The notes under the pieces are model-generated. The model saw only the letters and a program-made list of their open reading frames with translations. It had not been told where the DNA came from and searched no databases. Shown piece after piece: positions 1-4,985 of a DNA stretch of 5,200 nucleotides. The DNA is from an uncultured Faecalibacterium sp. Its GTDB lineage: Bacteria > Bacillota > Clostridia > Oscillospirales > Ruminococcaceae. The DNA lies in the NCBI GenBank assembly GCA_900765705.1, contig CAAFSR010000377.1, positions 1-5,200 on the forward strand. The letters are read 5' to 3'. Made by a program: the position numbers and the translations under genes. Position 1 is the stretch's first letter; each line of letters starts with the position of its first letter.

Positions 1-2
1 CA

Positions 3-521
3 AGCAAGGCGGAAAAGAAAGTAAACCAGCCGACCCACTGCCTGTTGGAAAACGCAGGGTTGAATATGCCGTCCGTTGTGCAGGCAGAGCAGATCTTCAC
101 CATCGACAAAAGCCGGGCACTGAAGTATCTGGGGCATCTGACCCCAGAGGAGATGCGCCGGGTGGATGATGCGGTTCGCATCAGCCTTGCGCTGAACCCT
201 ATGGGCAGCATCCAGCAGATAGAGCCTATCCGGCGCTCTACGGCGGTTTATGCGCCGCCTGAGGTGGTGGATGGCAAACCGCCTGTCTACCCCTATACGC
301 CCATCCGGTCGTCCTTTGAGAACGCCGGAAGCATCGAGGAAATGATGCTGTACACCGAACTGCAATCCGCGGTTCATGCCATGATCCAGCGGCTCGAATA
401 TAGCTTCACCTTCAATCCCAGCCTGCTCACCAGCCCGAAGCGGAAGCAGCAGGTGACTGAGATCTTAGAGGAAGCCGAGAAGTACATTTGGAGAATCAAG
501 GAGGAAATGCGATGCGCCTGA
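3..521 (+). CDS. PemK/MazF-family endoribonuclease toxin, C-terminal part with long extension (5' end outside window)
   Basis: The reading frame is open from the left edge, so the true start lies outside; the internal TTG at 45 is not a credible start because family-conserved sequence precedes it. The first ~64 visible residues match the end of the MazF/PemK fold: a PTHCLL strand, GLNMPSVV, the signature EQIFTIDKSR, and the closing helix with VDDAVRISLAL. MazF proteins are sequence-specific mRNA-cleaving toxins normally held by an antitoxin. About 108 further residues follow where typical MazF (~110-120 aa in total) ends: a proline-rich linker (PPVYPY) and then predicted helices rich in Glu/Lys. 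No antitoxin gene is visible, though one could lie upstream. The last 10 bases overlap the next gene, suggesting co-translation. The family call is firm; toxicity and the role of the extension are not shown, and the N-terminal catalytic residues cannot be checked. Confidence 0.85.
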   Translation, partial: SKAEKKVNQPTHCLLENAGLNMPSVVQAEQIFTIDKSRALKYLGHLTPEEMRRVDDAVRISLALNPMGSIQQIEPIRRSTAVYAPPEVVDGKPPVYPYTPIRSSFENAGSIEEMMLYTELQSAVHAMIQRLEYSFTFNPSLLTSPKRKQQVTEILEEAEKYIWRIKEEMRCA

Positions 522-1321
522 ACGACAACAATACTTTCATTGGTATCAACCCGCCGTACCAGCTTTCGGTCATCCACAGCAGCAAGCTGATCTATCCCCG
601 CGAGATCTACCAGCGGGGCGTAGAGCGCAAGAGGGTGGAGCTGATTGCAAGGGACTTCAACGAGTACATCGTTAACGAGCCGAAGGTCAGCTTCCGCAAC
701 GGCAGGTACTATGTAATGGATGGGCAGCACACCATCGAGGGCTGCATCCTCCTCAACGGCGGCGAGGACCGCCCGATCCTCTGCAAGGTCTACACCGGTC
801 TGACGATGGAGCAGGAAGCCCTGCTCTTTGCCGAGCAGAACGGTCACGCCGCACCCCTGTCGGCGGGCATCAAGCTGCGCGCCAAGGTGGTGGGCGGCGA
901 TGCGCCTTCCAAGGCGTTTGTCGCAGCCACCAACCGGGTGGGGCTGTCCCTCAACTACGACAGTATGCAGCTGAGCGACTACCGCATCAGCTGCGTGGGC
1001 ACGGCGCTGAAGCTGTACGACCAGCTGGGCGAAGAAATCTACTGCGAAGCCCTGCGGCACATCGTTGCGGCGTGGGAGGGCAGACCGGATTCCTTCCGGG
1101 CGGCTGTCCTGCGGGGCGTGATGTACTTTGTGCAGCTGTATCATGGGCAGTACAGCGCGGAGCGGCTTGTCCGTGCGCTGAGCGGAGTCCATCCCATGGA
1201 GCTCTACCGTATCAGCCGGGATAACCCCGCAAAGCTCCCGGGCTGGCGGCGGTATGTTTACCCCATCTACACCACCTACAACGGCAAGTGCAGGAAGGAT
1301 GCACTGCCGATGAAGTTCTAA
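512..1321 (+). CDS. ParB/sulfiredoxin-fold domain protein (DGQHT motif), 269 aa
   Basis: The ATG at 512 is chosen because AAGGAGG (498-504) sits 7 bases upstream; an in-frame TTG at 488 lacks such a site. Residues ~18-95 resemble the N-terminal domain of ParB-like proteins: a YQRG segment near 33-36, a helix with the pattern of 'R..LIA.DF', then strand YYVMDGQHTIEG at ~67-77, where DGQHT occupies the position of the ParB/Srx nucleotide-binding or catalytic loop. Next is LTMEQEALLFAEQN (~97-110), a pattern common in ParB-like proteins of mobile elements. The C-terminal ~150 residues look helical with no motif I can name. I see no helix-turn-helix like that of true partition ParB, so chromosome-style centromere binding is doubtful. 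Such proteins are frequent cargo of conjugative elements and phages, and their function is usually unknown. It overlaps the toxin gene by 10 bases and is followed by a hairpin, so the two probably form the end of one operon. Confidence 0.75.
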   Translation: MRLNDNNTFIGINPPYQLSVIHSSKLIYPREIYQRGVERKRVELIARDFNEYIVNEPKVSFRNGRYYVMDGQHTIEGCILLNGGEDRPILCKVYTGLTMEQEALLFAEQNGHAAPLSAGIKLRAKVVGGDAPSKAFVAATNRVGLSLNYDSMQLSDYRISCVGTALKLYDQLGEEIYCEALRHIVAAWEGRPDSFRAAVLRGVMYFVQLYHGQYSAERLVRALSGVHPMELYRISRDNPAKLPGWRRYVYPIYTTYNGKCRKDALPMKF

Positions 1322-1341
1322 GCTCAAATATCTCCTTTGGC

Positions 1342-1376
1342 AAGGGCGATGGTACCCGGAAAAGGCCATCGCCCTT
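1342..1376 (+). terminator. Perfect 11-bp hairpin after the ParB-like gene, probable intrinsic terminator
   Basis: AAGGGCGATGG (1342-1352) pairs perfectly with CCATCGCCCTT (1366-1376) across a 13-base loop, 20 bases after the stop codon. The following bases (TACATATAGTATTTTCTTTC) are A/T-rich with a broken T tract rather than a clean run, so termination is likely but may be partial. It separates the toxin/ParB-like pair from the xis-int module. Confidence 0.65.
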
Positions 1377-1435
1377 TACATATAGTATTTTCTTTCAAAT
1401 AATTGACATATTGAACTGGAAAGGGGAGGACAGGA

Positions 1436-1681
1436 ATGAGCGAGATTGCAGCCTGCACTTTGATTCAGGAAGAGCCCGACCGCAAGACGGAGCGGTACAT
1501 GATGATGTTCAAGGATTACCCGGATGTGGTGACGGTGGAGCATCTTCAGAAAATGCTGGGTGTAGGGCGGAAGGTCGCCTACCTGCTGGTCAAGGAAAAC
1601 AAGATCCGGTCTGTCCGTGTGGGGCGCAGTTACAAGATCCCGAAGCTCTGTGTTGTGGAGTACCTGCTGGACAAGACTTGA
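1436..1681 (+). CDS. Excisionase-like small winged-HTH DNA-binding protein, 81 aa
   Basis: Start is ATG 1436 with GGGGAGGA (1423-1430) 5 bases upstream. After a ~30-residue N-terminal tail, residues 33-53 (VTVEHLQKMLGVGRKVAYLL) form the helix-turn-helix of the excisionase/MerR-like (HTH_17) family. The wing IRSVRVGRSYKIPK follows at 57-70 and a closing helix VVEYLL at 73-78. Members bend DNA at attachment sites to favour excision, or act as transcription regulators. Position just upstream of the tyrosine recombinase in the same direction is the usual Tn916-type xis-int order, supporting a recombination directionality role by inference. It is longer than classic Xis (~67 aa) because of the N-terminal tail. 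Xis and int share the same frame and are separated in that frame by only one stop codon (TGA, 1679-1681). A plain regulator of int is the main alternative. Confidence 0.75.
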   Translation: MSEIAACTLIQEEPDRKTERYMMMFKDYPDVVTVEHLQKMLGVGRKVAYLLVKENKIRSVRVGRSYKIPKLCVVEYLLDKT

Positions 1682-1683
1682 CC

Positions 1684-1696
1684 TTCAGGAGGGATG
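1684..1696 (+). repeat. 13-base sequence repeated exactly at 3486-3498
   Basis: TTCAGGAGGGATG occurs here, just after the excisionase-like gene, and again inside the tandem repeat beyond the tRNA. Here it contains a Shine-Dalgarno-like AGGAGGG, but that abuts the ATG at 1694 with no spacing, so it is a poor translation start. A shared binding site for the recombinase or excisionase is possible. Its length makes a chance match in a window this size unlikely but not excluded. Confidence 0.4.
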
Positions 1697-1723
1697 CAGC
1701 CCCAAAAATCCCTTGCGCCATCC

Positions 1724-1752
1724 TTGCAAAGCAGCCCTGTTTATTTTAAACT
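1724..1752 (+). promoter_or_regulatory. Candidate weak promoter for the recombinase gene
   Basis: TTGCAA (1724-1729) and TAAACT (1747-1752) are spaced 17 bases apart, each matching 4 of 6 consensus positions, in the 120-base gap between the excisionase-like and recombinase genes. A short direct repeat CCTTGC (1711-1716 and 1722-1727) overlaps the -35 region and could be an operator half. Support is by pattern only. Confidence 0.3.
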
Positions 1753-1801
1753 AAGGTTGCCTGAGCAAAGAGCGTTTGGCTACAAAGAAAGGAGCGTTTC
1801 T

Positions 1802-3298
1802 ATGATAAATGTAGCTGGACATTTAAGAGAACAGAATGGTACATATCAGATGGTCCTGAGCTGGAAGGATGAAACCGGAAAGCGCAGAACCAAATCCATC
1901 AGCACAGGACTTCCTGTAAAAGGAAACAAAAAGCGGGCTGAATCCCTTCTGCGTCAGACACAAAAGGAGTTCAACCCGGAAACGATGCAGCAGGTCGGTG
2001 ACCTGTCTGTGCCGGAATACCTGACCCGCTGGCTGCGGGAAAGCGTGATGAACCTTTCCCCGGATACTTACGGTCGATACGCCTACGATATGGGCAGGGT
2101 CATCATCCCGTACTTTGAACGAAAGCGGCTGTCTTTAAAAGCGCTCACTCCGCGCGATCTGGAAACGTTTTTCCGCTATGAGCGTCAGCAGGAGGAAGCG
2201 ACCGTACAACAGCTTCTGGATTGGCACAGGGAGCTGACCGATGCCCTTCAGTATGCCGTTGACAGTAACTGGCTGAAAGCGAACCCCGTCAAGACGGTTG
2301 ACCCCTGCCTTGATAACTCCCCGGTACTTTTCAACGATTTTCTCATGGACTGGTTGAAAATGATGAAGTCCCGCGTGGCAATTACGACCTATGCAAACTA
2401 CGAGATCGTCATCACGCGCCGGATCGTCCCTTATTTTGAGCCGCTCCACTACACCCTGCAAGACCTTGAGCAGCACCCCAAGTACATTCAGGATTTCTAT
2501 CAGCATGAGCTGGATCGCGGCGTTACGGCAAACACGGTCATCCACTATCACGCCAACATCCGCAAATGCCTGCAGTACGCTTTTCAGATCGGCATGATCC
2601 GTTCCAACCCCGCAGACCGCGTTGAACGTCCTCGTAAGGAAAAGTTCAAGTCGGAGGTCTACAAGGCAGAGGAACTGGAACAGCTCTTCACAGCGATCCA
2701 GGGCGACCCGGCAGAGTTCGGCGTTATCATGGCTGCATTCTACGGGCTGCGGCGCAGCGAGATCGTTGGTCTGAAATGGGATGCCATTGATTTTGAGAAC
2801 AAGACCATCAGCATCCAGCATACGGTGGTTTCCACAAAGGTTGACGGCGTTGTGACCGATATCGCGCGGGATAGAACCAAAACGAAATCCAGCTGCCGCA
2901 CCCTTCCGCTGATCCCTGCCTGTGAGCAGATGCTCAAAAAGATGCAGAAAGAGCAGGCGCTGAACCGGAAGGTCTGCGGCAAGGATTACTGCACGGATTA
3001 TCTCGATTATATCTATGTCAACCCGATGGGCAGGCGCATCCGCCCCAACTTTCTGAGCCAGCATTTCCCGGAGTTCCTCACGGCGCACGACATGAAGCGC
3101 ATCCGCTTCCACGACCTGCGCCACAGCTGCGCAAGCCTGCTTTACGCCAACGGCGTGAGCCTGAAAGAAATTCAGGAGTGGCTGGGGCACAGCGATATCA
3201 GCACCACCAGCAATATTTATACCCATCTGGATTTTTCCAGCAAGGTATCCTCTGCCAATGCCATCGTCAGCATTTTCCCGGAGAACACAAAGGTATGA
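1802..3298 (+). CDS. int: Tyrosine recombinase/integrase with two tandem core-binding domains, 498 aa
   Basis: Catalyses integration and excision of the element by strand exchange through a phosphotyrosine. ATG 1802 is preferred because AAAGGAG (1788-1794) lies 7 bases upstream; the in-frame ATG at 1694 directly abuts its SD-like sequence. Domains: ~1-60, an arm-type DNA-binding N-terminus (GTYQMVLSWKDETGKRRTKS); ~68-167, a first SAM-like core-binding domain; ~174-276, a second; ~285-480, the catalytic domain. All catalytic residues are visible: R317 in YGLRRSE, a hairpin lysine (K360 or K362) in RTKTKSSCRTLPL, H437 and R440 in FHDLRH, H463 in LGHSD, and nucleophile Y473 in NIYTHL. The two middle domains align with each other: YLTRWL with FLMDWL, and VIIPYFE with RIVPYFE. 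This makes the protein ~100 residues longer than the usual ~390. The 5' end of the gene is AT-richer than the rest. Its 3' end points toward the 3' end of the minus-strand tRNA-Leu. Confidence 0.95.
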   Translation: MINVAGHLREQNGTYQMVLSWKDETGKRRTKSISTGLPVKGNKKRAESLLRQTQKEFNPETMQQVGDLSVPEYLTRWLRESVMNLSPDTYGRYAYDMGRVIIPYFERKRLSLKALTPRDLETFFRYERQQEEATVQQLLDWHRELTDALQYAVDSNWLKANPVKTVDPCLDNSPVLFNDFLMDWLKMMKSRVAITTYANYEIVITRRIVPYFEPLHYTLQDLEQHPKYIQDFYQHELDRGVTANTVIHYHANIRKCLQYAFQIGMIRSNPADRVERPRKEKFKSEVYKAEELEQLFTAIQGDPAEFGVIMAAFYGLRRSEIVGLKWDAIDFENKTISIQHTVVSTKVDGVVTDIARDRTKTKSSCRTLPLIPACEQMLKKMQKEQALNRKVCGKDYCTDYLDYIYVNPMGRRIRPNFLSQHFPEFLTAHDMKRIRFHDLRHSCASLLYANGVSLKEIQEWLGHSDISTTSNIYTHLDFSSKVSSANAIVSIFPENTKV

Positions 3299-3304
3299 TT
3301 TGCA

Positions 3305-3349
3305 ACAAAAATAAAGCAGCCCGGAACCTGAAAAAAGTCCGGACTGCTT
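3305..3349 (-). terminator. Intrinsic terminator of the tRNA-Leu transcript
   Basis: Read on the minus strand, AAGCAG and CCGGA arms (3338-3349 with 3314-3325) form an 11-bp stem with a single A/C mismatch and a 12-base loop. A T-rich tract (TTTATTTTTGTT, from + strand 3304-3315) follows. It lies 4 bases beyond the encoded CCA end of the tRNA. On the plus strand no T run follows, so it serves the tRNA rather than int, though the stem could also hinder int read-through. Confidence 0.75.
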
Positions 3350-3352
3350 ACT

Positions 3353-3434
3353 TGGTGCCGATGGTGGGACTCGAACCCACATGGTTTCCCGAGCGATTTT
3401 GAGTCGCTTGCGTCTGCCATTCCGCCACATCGGC
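3353..3434 (-). tRNA. tRNA-Leu (anticodon CAA), complete, CCA encoded
   Basis: An 82-base cloverleaf on the minus strand. Acceptor stem GCCGATG pairs with CATCGGC, discriminator A at 3356, and CCA at 3353-3355. The D arm contains AATGGCAGA. The anticodon stem AGCGA/TCGCT encloses loop CTCAAAA with anticodon CAA at 3399-3401 (reads UUG). An 11-base variable region follows, then T arm GTGGG-TTCGAGT-CCCAC. The variable arm is short for a leucine tRNA, with only two or three possible pairs. No good promoter lies directly upstream; the nearest is that of the truncated copy at 3645-3673. Its 3' end faces the recombinase gene. I infer it is carried by the element as a substitute for the broken copy, but it could also be a resident gene. 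Confidence 0.95.
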
Positions 3435-3579
3435 TGATATGGATTTGGATGCGTTTTGCACGGTTTTTTGGAAGTTGGAGGGATGTTCAGGAGGGATGTT
3501 GGAACTTATCCACCGCTAACCGGTCAAAAACCTTCGCTGCTTCGTTAAAATTTCAGATGGGCGCACAAAGCCGCGAAGC
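3435..3579. other. Spacer between the two tRNA-Leu copies, probable attP arm region
   Basis: No coding region is supported here. It holds a tandem 11-bp repeat (3477-3500), a small ACCGGT palindrome near 3519-3524, a GCTTCG (3539-3544)/CGAAGC (3574-3579) inverted pair and a CCGC-GAA-GCGG hairpin (3571-3581) abutting the truncated tRNA. Repeats next to a recombinase core site are what an attP arm would show. No T-arm or acceptor 3' half of the truncated tRNA is found in it. Confidence 0.5.
3477..3500 (+). repeat. Tandem 11-bp direct repeat, candidate recombinase arm-type sites
   Basis: GGAGGGATGTT occurs at 3477-3487 and again at 3490-3500, two bases apart (13-base period). The second copy is part of the 13-mer shared with 1684-1696. 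Short direct repeats flanking the core are the typical targets of the N-terminal arm-binding domain of lambda- and Tn916-type integrases. The role is inferred from position and form. Confidence 0.55.
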
Positions 3580-3592
3580 GGATTTTGAGTCC
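3580..3592. other. Candidate attachment core at the anticodon stem-loop
   Basis: GGATTTTGAGTCC is a 7-base spacer (the anticodon loop) flanked by 3-base inverted arms, the form of a tyrosine-recombinase crossover site with a 7-base overlap. Anticodon-loop targets are a known class of tRNA integration sites. Similarity to a leucine tRNA stops exactly at its left edge. The inner 11 bases GATTTTGAGTC are also present in the intact tRNA at 3395-3405. Confidence 0.5.
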
Positions 3593-3620
3593 CCCTCGTC
3601 TGCCATTCCGACACACCGGC
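3580..3620 (-). pseudogene. Truncated tRNA-Leu(CAA): 5' half only
   Basis: Reading the minus strand from 3620, the acceptor 5' strand GCCGGTG, D arm with TCGGAATGGCAGACGA, anticodon stem GGGGA, loop CTCAAAA (anticodon CAA, 3585-3587) and the start of the 3' stem strand (TCC) are all recognisable. The sequence then becomes GCTTCGCGGC and no variable arm, T arm or matching CACCGGC acceptor strand follows. The D stem keeps a compensated pair relative to the intact copy (T10-A25 for G10-C25), so it derives from a once functional and different leucine tRNA rather than a decayed duplicate. It retains a strong promoter 17 bases after the -10 region. I infer it was cut by element integration at the anticodon loop. 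Confidence 0.8.
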
Positions 3621-3644
3621 ACATCATTTTTGTGAGCGACTTTT

Positions 3645-3673
3645 ATTATACCGGATTCCATGGGTAAAATCAA
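3645..3673 (-). promoter_or_regulatory. Near-consensus sigma-A promoter of the tRNA-Leu locus
   Basis: On the minus strand TTGATT (-35, 3668-3673) is followed after exactly 17 bases by a perfect TATAAT (-10, 3645-3650). Initiation would fall near 3637-3639, about 18 bases before the truncated tRNA. The transcript would cross the half-tRNA and spacer and reach the intact tRNA, ending at the terminator at 3305-3349. Confidence 0.8.
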
Positions 3674-3688
3674 GAGGAAGTTTTGCAG

Positions 3689-3715
3689 TTGCGCTTTCCG
3701 GGCGGGGATGCGCAA
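3689..3715. repeat. Inverted repeat TTGCGC/GCGCAA between divergent genes
   Basis: TTGCGC (3689-3694) and GCGCAA (3710-3715) flank a 15-base spacer in the divergent region between the tRNA promoter and the SpoIID-like gene. A second one, GCCCG/CGGGC (3735-3739 and 3746-3750), follows. They could be operators or old terminator stems; nothing decides between these. Confidence 0.3.
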
Positions 3716-3732
3716 AATACTAACTCCGGTTC

Positions 3733-3761
3733 TTGCCCGGCGGCGCGGGCTGTGTTACACT
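3733..3761 (+). promoter_or_regulatory. Candidate promoter of the SpoIID/LytB-like gene
   Basis: TTGCCC (3733-3738) and TACACT (3756-3761) are 17 bases apart, each 4 of 6 to consensus, about 50 bases before the start codon. The spacer contains a GC-rich inverted repeat (3735-3750), which weakens the call or could be a control element. Confidence 0.3.
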
Positions 3762-3810
3762 AAGGTTATAGCATTCTGTAAAAATATGCCCGTAAGGAGG
3801 GAACCAGACC

Positions 3811-4857
3811 TTGAAACATCTGCATTCTTTTGCCCGCCGCGCGGCGGCTTTTCTGCTGGCGGCGGTGCTGTGCGTGTGCATCCCGGCGGCAGCGGCTTCG
3901 GCTGCCACCACCATCGGCGGGGCCGATACGACCCTAATCCCCGCAGAGGACGAAAACTGCCTGAGCTGGCTGTTTGGCTCCAAGAATAAGATCACCATGC
4001 CCTACCTGAACATCAAGGGGAAGGGGCTGAAACGCAATGTCACGCTGGATCTGGTGGATTGTCTGGTGGGCATCACCTACACGGAGCTGGGCTCTATTGG
4101 CAGCTACGTCAGTGCAAGCGCCGCGCAGCAGGCGTGGAAGGCGCAGGCAGTGGCGGTGCACTCCTATCTGGAATATCACAAGCAGTACGGCTCGTCCACC
4201 AATGCGCTGATCTACACCCCGGTCAGCCAGATCCCGGCCTCCACCCGCAATGCCATTCGCAAGGCGGTGCAGGCGGTCAAGGATGAGGTGCTGGTGTACA
4301 ACGGCAGCGTGTGCGACGCGGTGTGGTCTGCCAGTGCAGGCTACAACACCCAGACCGGCGTGTACGGCACCTGCGCCAGCTTGGATGCATGGGGCACGGA
4401 CGTGCCCTACCTGCAAAGCGTGGAAAGCCCCTACGAGGAGCAGTACCACAACCTGCTGCGCCGGGTCATCGGCAAGGACTACACCTATATAGAATACAAC
4501 GACAGCCGCACCGGCGAGCCCTACCAGAGCGCCGACACCACCCATAAGGATCTGGGCGGCTTTGTGCAGTACAATACGCTGGTGTCCAACGGGCGCAGCT
4601 ACCGGTATATCAACCAGTTCGTCTCCTCCCGTTACTGCTTCGATTTTGGCGCGGACGCAAACGGCACCCCCTGCATGACCTACTACGGCTTTGGCCACGG
4701 CGTGGGCATGAGCCAGTGCGGCGCGGTGGGCTATGCCGCCGAGGAGGGCATGAACTACAAGCAGATCTTGCAGCACTACTACACCGGGGCACAGATCCGT
4801 ACCCGCACTACCCGCAGCGGCGGGCTGTTCGGATGGCTGGCCGGGCTGTTCCGCTGA
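3811..4857 (+). CDS. Exported SpoIID/LytB-domain protein, probable peptidoglycan lytic transglycosylase or amidase enhancer, 348 aa
   Basis: Translation appears to begin at TTG 3811, with TAAGGAGG (3793-3800) 10 bases upstream; no nearby in-frame ATG precedes the signal peptide. Residues 1-31 form a Sec signal peptide: basic start, hydrophobic core, cleavage after AAASA. The SpoIID/LytB domain spans ~75-330. It includes VGITYTELGS at 87-95 with E92 at the position of the catalytic glutamate known in SpoIID, then AWKAQAVAVHSYLEY at ~108-122. VWSASAGYNTQ at 171-181 replaces the usual S-x-G-G motif, and YLQSVESPYEE follows at 200-210. The signature GFGHGVGMSQCGA lies at 293-305 and a closing helix ILQHYYTGAQI at 319-329. 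SpoIID cleaves denuded glycan strands during spore engulfment; LytB-type relatives act in vegetative wall remodelling, and the sequence alone does not choose. A Gly/Trp/Phe-rich tail ends the protein. It is more GC-rich than the recombinase gene, consistent with chromosomal flank. Confidence 0.88.
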   Translation: MKHLHSFARRAAAFLLAAVLCVCIPAAAASAATTIGGADTTLIPAEDENCLSWLFGSKNKITMPYLNIKGKGLKRNVTLDLVDCLVGITYTELGSIGSYVSASAAQQAWKAQAVAVHSYLEYHKQYGSSTNALIYTPVSQIPASTRNAIRKAVQAVKDEVLVYNGSVCDAVWSASAGYNTQTGVYGTCASLDAWGTDVPYLQSVESPYEEQYHNLLRRVIGKDYTYIEYNDSRTGEPYQSADTTHKDLGGFVQYNTLVSNGRSYRYINQFVSSRYCFDFGADANGTPCMTYYGFGHGVGMSQCGAVGYAAEEGMNYKQILQHYYTGAQIRTRTTRSGGLFGWLAGLFR

Positions 4858-4888
4858 GAGGGCATTTGACTGAAATTTTGGAAAAACC

Positions 4889-4917
4889 TTCTCAAACGCC
4901 GCAGGATTTGGTATACT
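4889..4917 (+). promoter_or_regulatory. Promoter for the gene starting at 4986
   Basis: TTCTCA (4889-4894) and TATACT (4912-4917, 5 of 6 to consensus) are spaced 17 bases. The -10 element sits in TATACTATA. An imperfect hairpin CCCGTTT/GAACGGG (4921-4927 with 4937-4943) lies at or just after the expected start of the transcript. The leader before the ATG would be about 60 bases. Confidence 0.55.
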
Positions 4918-4985
4918 ATACCCGTTTGTGAGAAATGAACGGGAAACATAACTGCGCGTAAGAACGCACGGATTGGAGTATCAGC

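Noticed and set aside
374..1369. Minus-strand open frame (331 codons) opposite the ParB-like gene
   Set aside because: It shows no ribosome-binding site or recognisable domain, and its composition is explained by the GC-rich coding strand opposite.
1403..1408. Perfect TTGACA upstream of the excisionase-like gene
   Set aside because: No -10 element lies 16-18 bases downstream; that position is occupied by the ribosome-binding site and start codon.
1288..1749. Plus-strand frame overlapping the excisionase-like gene
   Set aside because: It crosses the terminator hairpin and lies out of frame with the HTH protein, which has a clear ribosome-binding site.
3178..3402. Short plus-strand frame across the int end and tRNA
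   Set aside because: It ends in a translation of the tRNA complement and has no start signal.
2135..3430. Long minus-strand open frame (431 codons) covering int and the tRNA
   Set aside because: It is antisense to a well-supported recombinase with all catalytic residues. Its first residues are the conceptual translation of tRNA-Leu, a familiar annotation artefact.
3580..3620. Possibility that the truncated tRNA is interrupted by a group I intron, with its 3' half further on
   Set aside because: No T arm or CACCGGC acceptor strand matching it is found downstream. The only 3' half present belongs to the intact GCCGATG tRNA, which has its own 5' half.
3660..3989. Plus-strand frame before and into the SpoIID-like gene
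   Set aside because: It has no ribosome-binding site and overlaps the signal-peptide region in another frame.
3934..4776. Minus-strand open frame (280 codons) opposite the SpoIID-like gene
   Set aside because: The plus strand has a signal peptide and family motifs throughout; the antisense frame is Ala/Val-rich shadow sequence.
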